From an uncultured Clostridia bacterium (GTDB lineage: Bacteria > Bacillota > Clostridia > Oscillospirales > Ruminococcaceae), in contig CALXBD010000065.1 in NCBI GenBank assembly GCA_944386445.1, positions 1-64,000 of the forward strand: a stretch of 64,000 nt of DNA. The letters are read 5' to 3'. Below, piece after piece: positions 15,654 to 24,433 of this stretch. Numbering within the stretch: position 1 is the stretch's first letter; each line of letters begins with the position of its first letter. The position numbers were made by a program, and so were the translations under genes. The notes beneath the pieces were generated by a model. It was not told where the DNA came from and made no database searches. It saw nothing but the letters and a program-made list of their open reading frames with translations.

Positions 15654-16495
15654 AAGCCTCTGAAACGTTCCCGGCGGCGGTATTCTCCGGGCGTTTCTCC
15701 GGAAAGCTCCCGGAAGCACTTGGAAAAATAGGCAGGCGAAGAAAATCCACAGCTTTCCGCCACCGCTTCAATGGCACTGTCGGTGAGAAGCAGCATTCGC
15801 CGGGCCTGGGAAATCCGGTATCGGATCAGGTACTGCCGCATAGGGACCCCTACGCAGCGGCAAAAGCAGCTGTCCAAATAATAAGGATGGTATCCTGCCG
15901 CTGCAGAGATCTCCCTATTGGTCAGCTGCCGGTGAAAGTTTTCCCGGATATACTCAAGGGCCTTCCGGACCGCTTCCGGATACCGGCGCTCCGGAGCGTT
16001 CCAATTCCGCACCATATCGATCAGGACACATTTCAGCAAACTGGCGCTCTTTTCCCGAAAAGCCGGGGCTTGCTGCTGATATTCGGAAAGTATTTCCAGC
16101 AATTTGCCTTCCTGCTCCCCGCACATTGCGACGACCGGCCGGTCCAAAGGCGCAATCTTCGGCGGACGAATCGCAAGAGAAGGGTCATAGTCCTTTTCTG
16201 ATGCCGGCGGCAACGGTTGCTGACGGCTGCTGCCGCCAATCAGGTCAAAATTCAAAAACAGAATCTGCAGTTCCTGTTCTGAAGGGGCCTTCAGCGAATA
16301 GGGTGTATCCGGCGGAAAGAACATCAATGTTCCGGCGGTCAGGCTATATACCGTACCGTCGACGCAGATATCCGCCTGGCCGTGGATACAGTACAAAAGT
16401 CGGCAGTCATAGGCCCGAACCGGCGAAGGATACGAATCCAGCGTCGTGTGAATTTGTATATAGCGGATAAACGGAGTTATCTCCCCCAGATCCAT
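15650..16495 (-). CDS. AraC family transcriptional regulator
   Basis: 281 residues with an N-terminal cupin-like sensor region (FFPPDTPYSLKAP) and a C-terminal AraC double helix-turn-helix (NREISAAAGYHPYYLDSCFC, AVAESCGFSSPAYFSKCFRE, GETPGEYRRRERF). It is divergent from the GH101/GH129-like gene at 16605, with about 110 bp between the starts, so it is the natural candidate for controlling that gene. AGGGTG precedes ATG 16495. Confidence 0.9.
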   Translation of the reverse strand: MDLGEITPFIRYIQIHTTLDSYPSPVRAYDCRLLYCIHGQADICVDGTVYSLTAGTLMFFPPDTPYSLKAPSEQELQILFLNFDLIGGSSRQQPLPPASEKDYDPSLAIRPPKIAPLDRPVVAMCGEQEGKLLEILSEYQQQAPAFREKSASLLKCVLIDMVRNWNAPERRYPEAVRKALEYIRENFHRQLTNREISAAAGYHPYYLDSCFCRCVGVPMRQYLIRYRISQARRMLLLTDSAIEAVAESCGFSSPAYFSKCFRELSGETPGEYRRRERFRGF

Positions 16496-16567
16496 AAAAT
16501 CACCCTGATCTTTGTTTTGTTATAGAAAACATTTGGATTCTTTCTTTAGGATAGCAGACTTTCGTGA

Positions 16568-16573
16568 TATAAT
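16568..16573 (+). promoter_or_regulatory. -10 box of the 16605 gene
   Basis: A consensus TATAAT with a poor -35 (TTTAGG, 17 nt upstream), about 30 nt before the start codon. A weak -35 is usual for AraC-activated promoters. Confidence 0.5.
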
Positions 16574-16604
16574 CAAGCAAAAGCGACCGGAAAGGAGCAT
16601 TTTT

Positions 16605-18293
16605 ATGACATATGCGGAAATTTGCTATCAGGACGGCAAAATCGTACGGGTCCCCATGGAGGAGAAAACAGAAGGTGATGTGCTTTATCTTTCGCTGCCG
16701 GAAGATGTTGAGCTGTCCGGCATATCCTATCTGGATTTCGATATAGAAAGGGCATACGCCAAGGAGGGAGACGCGGGTTACTTTCTGACCATGTCAGGAC
16801 AGGCGGAAGGCATGCGGGATACCGGGCTGATGTATTTCCGCTCCAGGCCGGACGGAGAAATTACCGTTCAAAATGTCCGGATGCCCATATGGGGCGTCAA
16901 AACAGAGCAAAATTGCTATCTTGGAATTGTTACAGGAATGGCTCCTTACGCCGGTGGGGTATATACGGTAAAAGACGGCGTATATCGTCATTGGCCCCGG
17001 ATTTGGCTGGATGGAACAATTCCTTCCGAGCCTGTGACGGCGGAACTGCACTTTCTGCACGGGGAAGACGCAGATTACAGCGGCATGGCCCGGGCGTACC
17101 GGAAGTATCAGCTCGATCACGGGTTCCGGCCCCTGCGGGAACGGATCACTCCGGCGGTAAACTATGCTGCTGAATCCTTATACGTACGGATCCGTCACGG
17201 CTGGAAGCCCTGCCCCTGTACGGTTCTGGAGCAAACCCCTGAAAATGAGCCGCCCATGCACACCGCCTGCACCTTCCGGCAAGCGGAGGAAATCATGGAG
17301 GCATATCATCGGGCCGGGGTCCAAAAGGCGGAATTCTGTTTGGTAGGCTGGAATATTCGTGGCCATGACGGACGTTGGCCTCAGATTTTGCCCCCGGAAG
17401 AGGCGTTAGGCGGTGAGGACGGATTGCGCTCCTTAATTGCTACGGCCAAGCGGCTGGGATACACCATCTCTGCCCATACAAACAGTACGGACGCCTACAC
17501 TATCGCGGAGAACTTCCGGATGGAGGATATGATCGGAAAAGGGACTGCCTACTGGAGCGGCGGCCAAACCTATCTGATCTGCCCGGACGCGGCGCTCAGG
17601 CTGGCGGAAGAGACCCTCCCTGCTGTGGCAGAATACGGCTTTAACGGCGTGCATTACATTGATGTAATCACCTGCATCCCGCCACTGGAATGCAAACAGC
17701 CGGCACATCCTTCCGACCGGGTCCGCAGCGCCCGCCAATCCGCTAAGGTGCTGGAATATGCCAGAACCCTTTTTGGAGGAATTTCTTCCGAGGGCTCTTA
17801 CGACTACAGCATGGCGCCTGTAGATTATGTGCTTTATGTTTCCTTTGCCCGGGAAGGCGAAGGAACGGAATGGTCTGACCGGTTGATTCCCTTCTGGCAG
17901 CTGGTATACCACGGGATTACCCTCAGCAATCCCTACACCCGTACCGTCAACGCGCCGCTGAGCAATTCTCCCGATACCATGCTCAAGCTCATCGAGTACG
18001 GCGGACGGCCTGCGCTCTACTATTATTCCAGTTTTGTCAACAAGCAGGGAGCCAACTGGATGGGAGACGGCAGCGACTTCACCTGTGATACCCCTGAAGA
18101 GCAGCAGCGCTGTGCCGACGCGGCAAAACACATGGAAGAAATTTACGCGCCCTTAGCTTACCTTCAATGGGAGTTCATGGAGCGCCACGAAGAACTGTCT
18201 CCCGGTGTCTACCAGGTCACCTATTCGGATGGGAGCCGCATCATTGTCGACTATCAGCAAAAAACGTTCCGGCTGGAAAAACCGGAACATTAA
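16605..18293 (+). CDS. Putative GH101/GH129-like glycoside hydrolase
   Basis: 562 residues, cytoplasmic (no signal peptide). A beta-rich N-terminal part of about 190 residues is followed by a probable TIM barrel (AEFCLVGWNIRGHDGRWPQ, AHTNSTDAYTIA). Candidate catalytic residues are D353 in VHYIDV and E396 in ISSEGS. Their 43-residue spacing equals that I recall for the nucleophile and acid/base of the Bifidobacterium GH129 alpha-N-acetylgalactosaminidase. Proteins like this are often labelled DUF5696. The likely role is alpha-GalNAc or alpha-galactoside hydrolysis on imported glycans, but this is inference. AAAGGAG precedes ATG 16605; upstream in-frame codons lack an RBS. Confidence 0.55.
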   Translation: MTYAEICYQDGKIVRVPMEEKTEGDVLYLSLPEDVELSGISYLDFDIERAYAKEGDAGYFLTMSGQAEGMRDTGLMYFRSRPDGEITVQNVRMPIWGVKTEQNCYLGIVTGMAPYAGGVYTVKDGVYRHWPRIWLDGTIPSEPVTAELHFLHGEDADYSGMARAYRKYQLDHGFRPLRERITPAVNYAAESLYVRIRHGWKPCPCTVLEQTPENEPPMHTACTFRQAEEIMEAYHRAGVQKAEFCLVGWNIRGHDGRWPQILPPEEALGGEDGLRSLIATAKRLGYTISAHTNSTDAYTIAENFRMEDMIGKGTAYWSGGQTYLICPDAALRLAEETLPAVAEYGFNGVHYIDVITCIPPLECKQPAHPSDRVRSARQSAKVLEYARTLFGGISSEGSYDYSMAPVDYVLYVSFAREGEGTEWSDRLIPFWQLVYHGITLSNPYTRTVNAPLSNSPDTMLKLIEYGGRPALYYYSSFVNKQGANWMGDGSDFTCDTPEEQQRCADAAKHMEEIYAPLAYLQWEFMERHEELSPGVYQVTYSDGSRIIVDYQQKTFRLEKPEH

Positions 18294-18336
18294 AGCTTAG
18301 AATTGATTCTGTGATGAGATATTCAATCTATTCGTT

Positions 18337-18376
18337 AAGGCGCAGCTCCTTTCACCCCGGGGGCTGCGCCTTGTTT
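18337..18376 (+). terminator. Terminator of the GH101/GH129-like gene
   Basis: AAGGCGCAGCTCC / GGGGCTGCGCCTT stem followed by GTTT. It abuts the 3' end of the convergent AraC gene. Confidence 0.75.
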
Positions 18377-19214
18377 AGTCCTGATGCCGGGAGCCCGCAG
18401 CCATATCGCTGCGAAACTGCTGAGGTGATTTCCCATATTGTCTCCGAAAGGCTCTGAAAAAGCTGGAAAAAGAACCAAATCCGCTGGCATAGCAAATTTC
18501 GGTGACGGATTTTCCCCCGGATATCAACAGATGATAGGCATACTGGGCCCGAAGCTCTGCCACATAACAGGAAAAAGTCCGCCCAACTGCCCGGTGAAAC
18601 ACTTCGGAAAAATAGTGGGGGCTAAGTCCTACTGCCGCGGCGGTTCCTTCCAGGGTCAGGTCTTCCCGGAAGTGCCGCTGAATATATAAAAGCGCTCCCC
18701 GAACCCCGCCAGGCTCTGTCTCATCTCCCCCCATTTTCCGCAGCAGCAGAATTAGAATACACTGCAGCAGGCTCCGCACATATTCCGACATAAAAAGTCC
18801 CTCCCCGGCTGACTCTTCCGCCAATTGGGACAGCAGCGGCCGTAAACGATTCTGCTCCGCCTCCGAAAGCTCCATCTGAACCCCCCGGCACCGCAACAGT
18901 AAATCTCCCAGTCCATCTGCACGGAACACCTCTTCCGAAAACATGACCCCGTAATACCGAAGCGGCTCCTCTACCCGGACAGCATGGACGTCCGTAGGCG
19001 TCAACAGATACACAGAGCCTTCCTTCAGCGGATGCGCCCTACCATTGAGCAGATGCGTTCCCCGGCCGGAAAGGATGTACTCAAGCTCAAAAAAGTCATG
19101 GGTATGAGGTTCAAAATCCCGGTCCAGCCGGCGCAGGGAAGCGGATAACGCCGTTTTGGTCCCGATATAATCCTCTCGGGTATATAGCGGCGGCAGCGGT
19201 TTTATGGCAGACAT
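18375..19214 (-). CDS. AraC family transcriptional regulator
   Basis: 279 residues: cupin N-terminus with the HTHDFFELEYILSGRG signature and a C-terminal AraC double helix-turn-helix (EGTAAAVGLSPHYFSEVFHR, EICYASGFGSFSSFFRAFRR, GKSPQQFR). Divergent from the GH2-ROK-SIS operon at 19359, with 144 bp between starts, so probably its regulator. GGGGGA precedes the ATG. Confidence 0.92.
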   Translation of the reverse strand: MSAIKPLPPLYTREDYIGTKTALSASLRRLDRDFEPHTHDFFELEYILSGRGTHLLNGRAHPLKEGSVYLLTPTDVHAVRVEEPLRYYGVMFSEEVFRADGLGDLLLRCRGVQMELSEAEQNRLRPLLSQLAEESAGEGLFMSEYVRSLLQCILILLLRKMGGDETEPGGVRGALLYIQRHFREDLTLEGTAAAVGLSPHYFSEVFHRAVGRTFSCYVAELRAQYAYHLLISGGKSVTEICYASGFGSFSSFFRAFRRQYGKSPQQFRSDMAAGSRHQD

Positions 19215-19358
19215 ATCAGATCCCCCTTTCCTTCAGTGTAGCAACATTTTTTGCATTTTTCAAGATTGATCAGAACTTTTGCAAACTTTTCCGCCCTTCA
19301 GAAAAGCATTTCATTCCTTTATCTCCTATAATTAAGAAAAAGCGAAAGGAAGAGTCTT

Positions 19359-21662
19359 ATGGAACGCTGCTTTTCACTAGATGGAAAATGGGATCTTTAT
19401 TATATTGACGAACTGAAAAATGCTCCGTCAACGCCTGAAGAGCTAGTACTTTTGAATCTTTCCCCCATTCCGGCCCAGGTGCCCGGAAACGTGGAGCTTG
19501 ATTTGGCACAGGCCGGAAAACTTCCGGAAAACCTGCTGCAGGGGATGAATCCCAGGTTGGCGGAAGCGTATGAAACGTTTGGATGGTGGTACAAAAAGGA
19601 GTTTTCGAAGCCGGAAACCGCATCCGGGGAAAAGGTCGTTTTGCGGCTGGAAGGGGTCGACTGTCTGGCAGAATATTTTCTCAACGGGAAACAACTGGGC
19701 AAATCGGAAAATGCCTTTATGCCCCATGAATTTGATTTAACAGATCAGCTGTCTGAACAAAATACCCTTTGGATTCATATCCGCTCAGCACTTTTGGAGC
19801 AGCTTTCCTTCTCGTATGAACAGTACTTACTCTGCGGATGGCATACCGGCGGAGGTATCGCCCTGCGGAAACCTGCCCATTCTTTTGGGTGGGATATCTT
19901 TCCCCGGGCAGTGACGGCAGGACTTTGGAAAAGCGTCAGCCTGCGTGTGCGAGATGGCTATGACTTTGAGGAACTGGGGTACTTGGTGCGTTTTGAGGGA
20001 GATACCCCAAAGCTGGAATTCTATTTCAGTGTTACCGCCCCGCTCAGCCGCCTGGCCGGGGACAGCTTGTCGGTGAGAATCTCCGGAAAATGCGGCGAGG
20101 ACTCCTCTTTTGAAGGCTGTTTCCCCCTGCGGCGGCTCAAAGCCGGAAGAACTGCCTGTACTATACGGAATCCAAAGCTTTGGTGGCCCTTCGGCTATGG
20201 GGAAGCTAACATTTATGATACCACAATTGAGCTTCTGGACGGCAAAAAAGTTGCAGCATCCCGGAAACTCAATGTAGGACTGCGGCAAATCCGCCTGAAA
20301 CGCTGCGAAGATCCTGAACAGCTCCAATTCCAATTTGAAGTCAACGGTGTCGATGTGTTCTGCCGCGGCAGCAACTGGGTTCCGCTGAATCCCTATCACA
20401 GTTTAGACAGCGGACGGTATGCCGACGCCATGGCTCTGGTATCGGACATTGGCTGCAATATGCTCCGGGTCTGGGGCGGAGGCGTCTATGAGCAGGAGCA
20501 GTTTTACGACTACTGCGATCATCACGGGATCCTCGTCTGGCAGGATTTTATGATGGCCTGTCAGGCCTGCCCTATGGAAGAGCATCTCCTGGCCAATCTG
20601 GAAAAGGAAATCACCTGGGCCATCCGCACACTCCGGCATCATCCCTGCTTGGCGCTCTGGGCAGGCGACAACGAAATCGATGAGGCTCTCAATTCCAGCG
20701 GGAGGGATCCGTCTATCAACCGCATTACCAGAGAATTAATTCCGCGGCTGCTGGCACGGCATGACGCCTATCGGCCCTACCTGCCCAGTTCGCCCTACAT
20801 TTCCAAAACTGGTTATGCCGCCCTGCAGCAGGGCAGAGAACATCTGCCCGAACGCCATCTATGGGGGGCACGGGATTACTTTAAAGCTGCTTTTTATGCC
20901 AACTCACCTGCCTGCTTTGTCAGTGAGACCGGATATCACGGTTGTCCTGCTCCGGAATCTGTCAGGCAAATTGTAGATGCGGACAGTGTTTGGCCCTGGA
21001 ACAACGAACAATGGACGCTGCATTCCTCCGACCAGAACGGAAACGATGCCAGGGTCCGGCTCATGGCAGACCAGATTGCCCAGCTTTTCGCCTTCCAGCC
21101 GGACTGCCTGGAGGATTTTTCGCTGGCGTCTCAAATTTCCCAGGCCGAGGCAAAGAAATTTTTCATTGAACGGATGCGGGCCGGACGCCCTCAGAAAAGC
21201 GGGATTCTGTGGTGGAACCTGCTGGATGGATGGCCACAAATGTCGGATGCGGTGGTGGATTACTTCTTGCGAAAAAAGCTGGCCTACTCTTACATTAAAC
21301 GGAGCCAGGCACCCTTTGCCATGCTGATGGGAGAAATGAAGGACTGGCACTATCCGCTGCTGGCGGCAAACGACACCCTGACACCAGTAGAAGGGCACTG
21401 CCGTGTCACCGACATCGAAACCGGGGAGCTTTTCTGGGAGGGCAATTTCTGTGCCAAAGCCAATGCCACAACCAAAATTGCCAATATCCGCATGTTCTAT
21501 TCGGATCACCGGATGCTGCTGATCCGTTGGGAGGCTGGGGGAAAATCCGGGTTTAACCATTACCTGTGCGGTATGCCGCCCTTCTCCTTCGAGCAGTACC
21601 GGCGGTGGCTGGAAGTATTAAACTCTTTGGAGGAAAACGAGGATGTACTATCTGGGGTTTGA
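19359..21662 (+). CDS. Glycoside hydrolase family 2, beta-mannosidase-like
   Basis: 767 residues, no signal peptide, so it acts on imported oligosaccharides. The N-terminal jelly-roll begins LDGKWDLYYID with the typical GWWYKKEF and LEGVDCLAEYFLNG motifs. The barrel has RVWGGGVYE, the acid/base Glu in LWAGDNEIDE (about residue 439) and the nucleophile Glu in FVSETGYHG (about 524). The combination is closest to GH2 beta-mannosidases; beta-mannoside or related substrate is inferred. GAAAGGAAG precedes the ATG, with TATAAT at 19327-19332 and no clear -35. The last 20 nt overlap the ROK gene. Confidence 0.88.
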   Translation: MERCFSLDGKWDLYYIDELKNAPSTPEELVLLNLSPIPAQVPGNVELDLAQAGKLPENLLQGMNPRLAEAYETFGWWYKKEFSKPETASGEKVVLRLEGVDCLAEYFLNGKQLGKSENAFMPHEFDLTDQLSEQNTLWIHIRSALLEQLSFSYEQYLLCGWHTGGGIALRKPAHSFGWDIFPRAVTAGLWKSVSLRVRDGYDFEELGYLVRFEGDTPKLEFYFSVTAPLSRLAGDSLSVRISGKCGEDSSFEGCFPLRRLKAGRTACTIRNPKLWWPFGYGEANIYDTTIELLDGKKVAASRKLNVGLRQIRLKRCEDPEQLQFQFEVNGVDVFCRGSNWVPLNPYHSLDSGRYADAMALVSDIGCNMLRVWGGGVYEQEQFYDYCDHHGILVWQDFMMACQACPMEEHLLANLEKEITWAIRTLRHHPCLALWAGDNEIDEALNSSGRDPSINRITRELIPRLLARHDAYRPYLPSSPYISKTGYAALQQGREHLPERHLWGARDYFKAAFYANSPACFVSETGYHGCPAPESVRQIVDADSVWPWNNEQWTLHSSDQNGNDARVRLMADQIAQLFAFQPDCLEDFSLASQISQAEAKKFFIERMRAGRPQKSGILWWNLLDGWPQMSDAVVDYFLRKKLAYSYIKRSQAPFAMLMGEMKDWHYPLLAANDTLTPVEGHCRVTDIETGELFWEGNFCAKANATTKIANIRMFYSDHRMLLIRWEAGGKSGFNHYLCGMPPFSFEQYRRWLEVLNSLEENEDVLSGV

Positions 21663-22590
21663 TATCGGCGGGACAAAATCCGCAGCTGTTCTGGGCGATG
21701 AAAACGGCAACATTCTGCACCGGGAAGCAATTCCTACCGGCAGCCCTACTCAAACTATGGAGCGTTTGTTTCAGGCAGCAGAAGTCTTTCCGGAACGTGC
21801 AAAAGCAGCGGGGGTATCCTGCGGCGGCCCTCTGGATGAAGACGGCGGCTTGATTTTATCGCCGCCAAATCTGCCGGGATGGGACCGCATCCATATCGTG
21901 GAGATGATTCAGAATCGGTTTGGTATCCCGACGCGGCTGCGAAACGATGCCAACGCCTGCGCCCTAGCGGAATGGCGGTTCGGTGCCGGAAAAGGCGCCC
22001 AAAGCATGATTTTCCTCACCTTCGGGACTGGCATGGGAGCTGGGCTTATCCTAAATGGGGAGCTCTATGCGGGAATCTGCGGACTGGCGGGAGAAGTCGG
22101 ACATATCCGCCTTGCTCCCGATGGGCCGGAGGGCTATGGAAAGGCCGGATCCTTTGAGGGTTTCGTCAGCGGCGGCGGTATTGCGCGGATGGGGCAATCC
22201 TTAGCAAGGGAACGTCTGCGTCAGGGAAATCCCACCCGGTTTTGTCCATCGACAGAAACATTATCATCTATCACGGCGAAAAGTCTGGCTCAGGCAGCGA
22301 AAAACGGAGACCCGGATGCCATAAAAATTTTCCGGCTCTGCGGAGAAAAGCTGGGAGCAGGACTGGCAATCCTCATTGACCTGCTGAATCCGGAACGCAT
22401 TGTGATCGGGAGCATTTTTCAGCGATCGGAAGGGCTGCTGCGGCCTTCCATGGAAGAAGTGCTCCGCCGGGAATGTTTGCCAGGAGCTTTAGAGGCCGTG
22501 CAAATCCTTTCCGCGGAGTTAGGGGACCGGATCGGGGATATCGCTGCTTTGACAGTCGCTATGGAAGATGGAGGTGCTGGTCATGTTTGA
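21643..22590 (+). CDS. ROK family sugar kinase-like protein
   Basis: 315 residues of the ROK family: phosphate-1 motif DIGGTK, RNDANACALAEW with the catalytic Asp, GTGMGAG, and EVGHIR. The usual zinc-binding CxCGxxGCxE loop is replaced by a cysteine-free GYGKAGSFEGF, a known subgroup feature. It probably phosphorylates the sugar released by the GH2 enzyme. No N-terminal DNA-binding domain is present, so it is a kinase rather than a ROK repressor. Starts inside the 3' end of the GH2 gene (20-nt overlap) with GGAGGAAAA upstream; followed by the SIS gene. Confidence 0.88.
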   Translation: MYYLGFDIGGTKSAAVLGDENGNILHREAIPTGSPTQTMERLFQAAEVFPERAKAAGVSCGGPLDEDGGLILSPPNLPGWDRIHIVEMIQNRFGIPTRLRNDANACALAEWRFGAGKGAQSMIFLTFGTGMGAGLILNGELYAGICGLAGEVGHIRLAPDGPEGYGKAGSFEGFVSGGGIARMGQSLARERLRQGNPTRFCPSTETLSSITAKSLAQAAKNGDPDAIKIFRLCGEKLGAGLAILIDLLNPERIVIGSIFQRSEGLLRPSMEEVLRRECLPGALEAVQILSAELGDRIGDIAALTVAMEDGGAGHV

Positions 22591-23206
22591 AGAACTGATA
22601 AAACGATATCCGACGCTGTGCTGCTGCCAAAAGCAGATCGAACAGGCAGCGGAAGTTTTAAAGGGCTGTTTTTCCGCTGGGGGAAAACTGCTGATCTGCG
22701 GGAACGGTGGCAGCGCCGCCGACAGCAGCCATATCGTGGGGGAATTAATGAAGGATTTCTGCTTCAAAAGGCCCATTCCCCTTGGGGAACAGAAACATCT
22801 GGCTAAACTTTTCCCTGAAGAAGGAGCCAAACTGGCCCGACAACTGCAAAAGGCTCTGCCGGCCATTTCCTTACCGGACCAGACAGCACTTTTTACAGCC
22901 TGGGTGAATGACGCTTCCGCAGAAACAGTCTATGCCCAGATGGTTTATGGGTACGGCAAACAGGGAGACGTGCTTCTGGCACTCAGTACGTCCGGCAATT
23001 CCGCCAATGTGTTGCAAGCCGCCCGGGTGGCACGACTTCTGAACCTGAAAGTCGTCACCCTGACCGGCGCCCAGCCCTGTAAGCTGGATGAGCTTTCGGA
23101 CGTGATCGTCCATGCGCCTGAAACAGATACTGCTGCTATACAGGAGCTTCATCTTCCCATCTACCACGCCCTTTGCGCCTGGTGCGAAGAATACTTTTTT
23201 TCATAA
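22583..23206 (+). CDS. SIS-domain sugar-phosphate isomerase-like protein (GmhA-type)
   Basis: 207 residues of the SIS fold, related to sedoheptulose-7-phosphate isomerase GmhA: LLICGNGGSAADSSHIVGEL near 33-52, an ELMKDF helix, and the sugar-phosphate-binding LALSTSGNSANVLQAA near 133-148. In a GH2-ROK-SIS operon it probably handles the phosphorylated sugar rather than LPS heptose (inference). GGAGGT lies 7 nt before ATG 22583, and an upstream in-frame codon overlaps the ROK gene. It is the last gene before a hairpin terminator. Confidence 0.85.
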   Translation: MFEELIKRYPTLCCCQKQIEQAAEVLKGCFSAGGKLLICGNGGSAADSSHIVGELMKDFCFKRPIPLGEQKHLAKLFPEEGAKLARQLQKALPAISLPDQTALFTAWVNDASAETVYAQMVYGYGKQGDVLLALSTSGNSANVLQAARVARLLNLKVVTLTGAQPCKLDELSDVIVHAPETDTAAIQELHLPIYHALCAWCEEYFFS

Positions 23207-23214
23207 GAATCGCT

Positions 23215-23250
23215 GCGGAGACTGATCATAAGTGACAGTCTCCGCGTTTG
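23215..23250 (+). terminator. Probable terminator of the GH2-ROK-SIS operon
   Basis: GCGGAGACTG / CAGTCTCCGC, an 11-nt loop, followed by a weak GTTTG run. Confidence 0.6.
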
Positions 23251-23264
23251 CCGTTGGGACAGAA

Positions 23265-23293
23265 TTGACATTCCGGCAAAAAACTGATATCAT
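23265..23293 (+). promoter_or_regulatory. Promoter of the two-component system genes
   Basis: TTGACA (23265-23270), 17-nt spacer, TATCAT (23288-23293), about 45 nt before the response regulator start. Confidence 0.8.
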
Positions 23294-23338
23294 TTGAGTG
23301 AGATGTAATATATCCGGATAAGGGAAAGGAGCGCTGCC

Positions 23339-24433
23339 ATGAAAGTCCTGATTGTAGATGACGACCGTTTTGTGCGGCAGGGGCTGAAAAAATTGCTGCC
23401 TTGGTCAGATATGGGCTGCGAAATTGTAGGGGAAGCCTCCGACGGGGAAAGCGGCTGGAAATTGACACAGGAATTGCAGCCGGATCTGGTTATTACCGAT
23501 ATCCGGATGCCCGGTACGGACGGTCTCGAATTATCCAGACGAATCAGCGAATCTATGAGCGGAATCAGAATTATCATGCTGAGTGCTTATGCCGACTTTA
23601 CCTATGCGCAAACCGCAATCAAATACCATGTCCGGCATTATCTGCTCAAGCCCCTCAGCGAGGAAAACTTGCAGCAGCTGACGGAATATATTAAGGAAAT
23701 TTCTGAGGAATTGAACCAGGAACGCGCCTATTATCAACAGCGCTTCCTGAGCGGTAATAGCCAGCATCCTATTACCGATGCTCTGGAAAAAAATGACGTC
23801 GATGCCATTTCCGCCTTTTTTGAGGACAAGATACCGTCCATGCAGCTCCATGGCAGCGAACTGCGGACTTACTGTATGGATTTGATTGCAATCCTGTTCC
23901 AATTTCTGCAAAATCTGGGGCTTAGGAGGGATTCTTCGGATCGATCCAAAAAGGAAGCGATTCTAGCGTTGTCCTCTATGAAAAGCGAGGAAGAAATTTT
24001 AAGCTACACTTATCAGCTCTACCTGGATACCTTCCAGTTTTCCCTTCATAAGGTTTCCTCTTCCGATAAACTGGCCCTTTCCATTTCCCAATACGTGGAA
24101 GAGCATTTTTGCGACCCTGATCTTTCGGTTTCCAGTATCGCACAGGCTCTGCATATTTCTCCAGTTTATGCCGGTTCCCTCTTCCGTACCAGAGAAGGGA
24201 TCAATATTAACCAGTTTGTTACAAACCTTCGGATGGAAAAAGCCGCCAAGCTTTTAAGAGATCCTTCCCTCCGGGTTCAGGATGTCAGCGAATCGGTAGG
24301 ATATGTCGATCCGCAGTATTTTGGAAAAATCTTTAAAAAATATTTCAGCTGTACCCCTTCTGAATTTAGAAGGACCGCAATAACCCCCCCCGGGGGAGGA
24401 GAATGCTATGAAACGATTTATCAGTATTCGTAA
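23339..24433 (+). CDS. YesN-like response regulator (receiver plus AraC-type HTH)
   Basis: 364 residues. The receiver domain (1-120) has the acidic pair D7-D8, phospho-acceptor D54 in ITDIRMPGTDG, and the switch Lys in LLKPL. A middle linker of about 130 residues precedes a C-terminal AraC double helix-turn-helix (SSIAQALHISPVYAGSLFR, VSESVGYVDPQYFGKIFKK, CTPSEFRR). It is the cognate regulator of the kinase at 24408 and the likely activator of the ABC operon at 26466. After SEFRR the tail is encoded by a C8G5 run overlapping the kinase start. Loss of one C would put this frame in register with the kinase ATG. Confidence 0.93.
   Translation: MKVLIVDDDRFVRQGLKKLLPWSDMGCEIVGEASDGESGWKLTQELQPDLVITDIRMPGTDGLELSRRISESMSGIRIIMLSAYADFTYAQTAIKYHVRHYLLKPLSEENLQQLTEYIKEISEELNQERAYYQQRFLSGNSQHPITDALEKNDVDAISAFFEDKIPSMQLHGSELRTYCMDLIAILFQFLQNLGLRRDSSDRSKKEAILALSSMKSEEEILSYTYQLYLDTFQFSLHKVSSSDKLALSISQYVEEHFCDPDLSVSSIAQALHISPVYAGSLFRTREGININQFVTNLRMEKAAKLLRDPSLRVQDVSESVGYVDPQYFGKIFKKYFSCTPSEFRRTAITPPGGGECYETIYQYS
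24384..24396 (+). repeat. C8G5 homopolymer run at the response regulator-kinase junction
   Basis: Eight C (24384-24391) followed by five G. It encodes the last residues of the response regulator and lies just before the kinase RBS and ATG. The -1 frame continues without a stop into the kinase frame. Confidence 0.9.
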
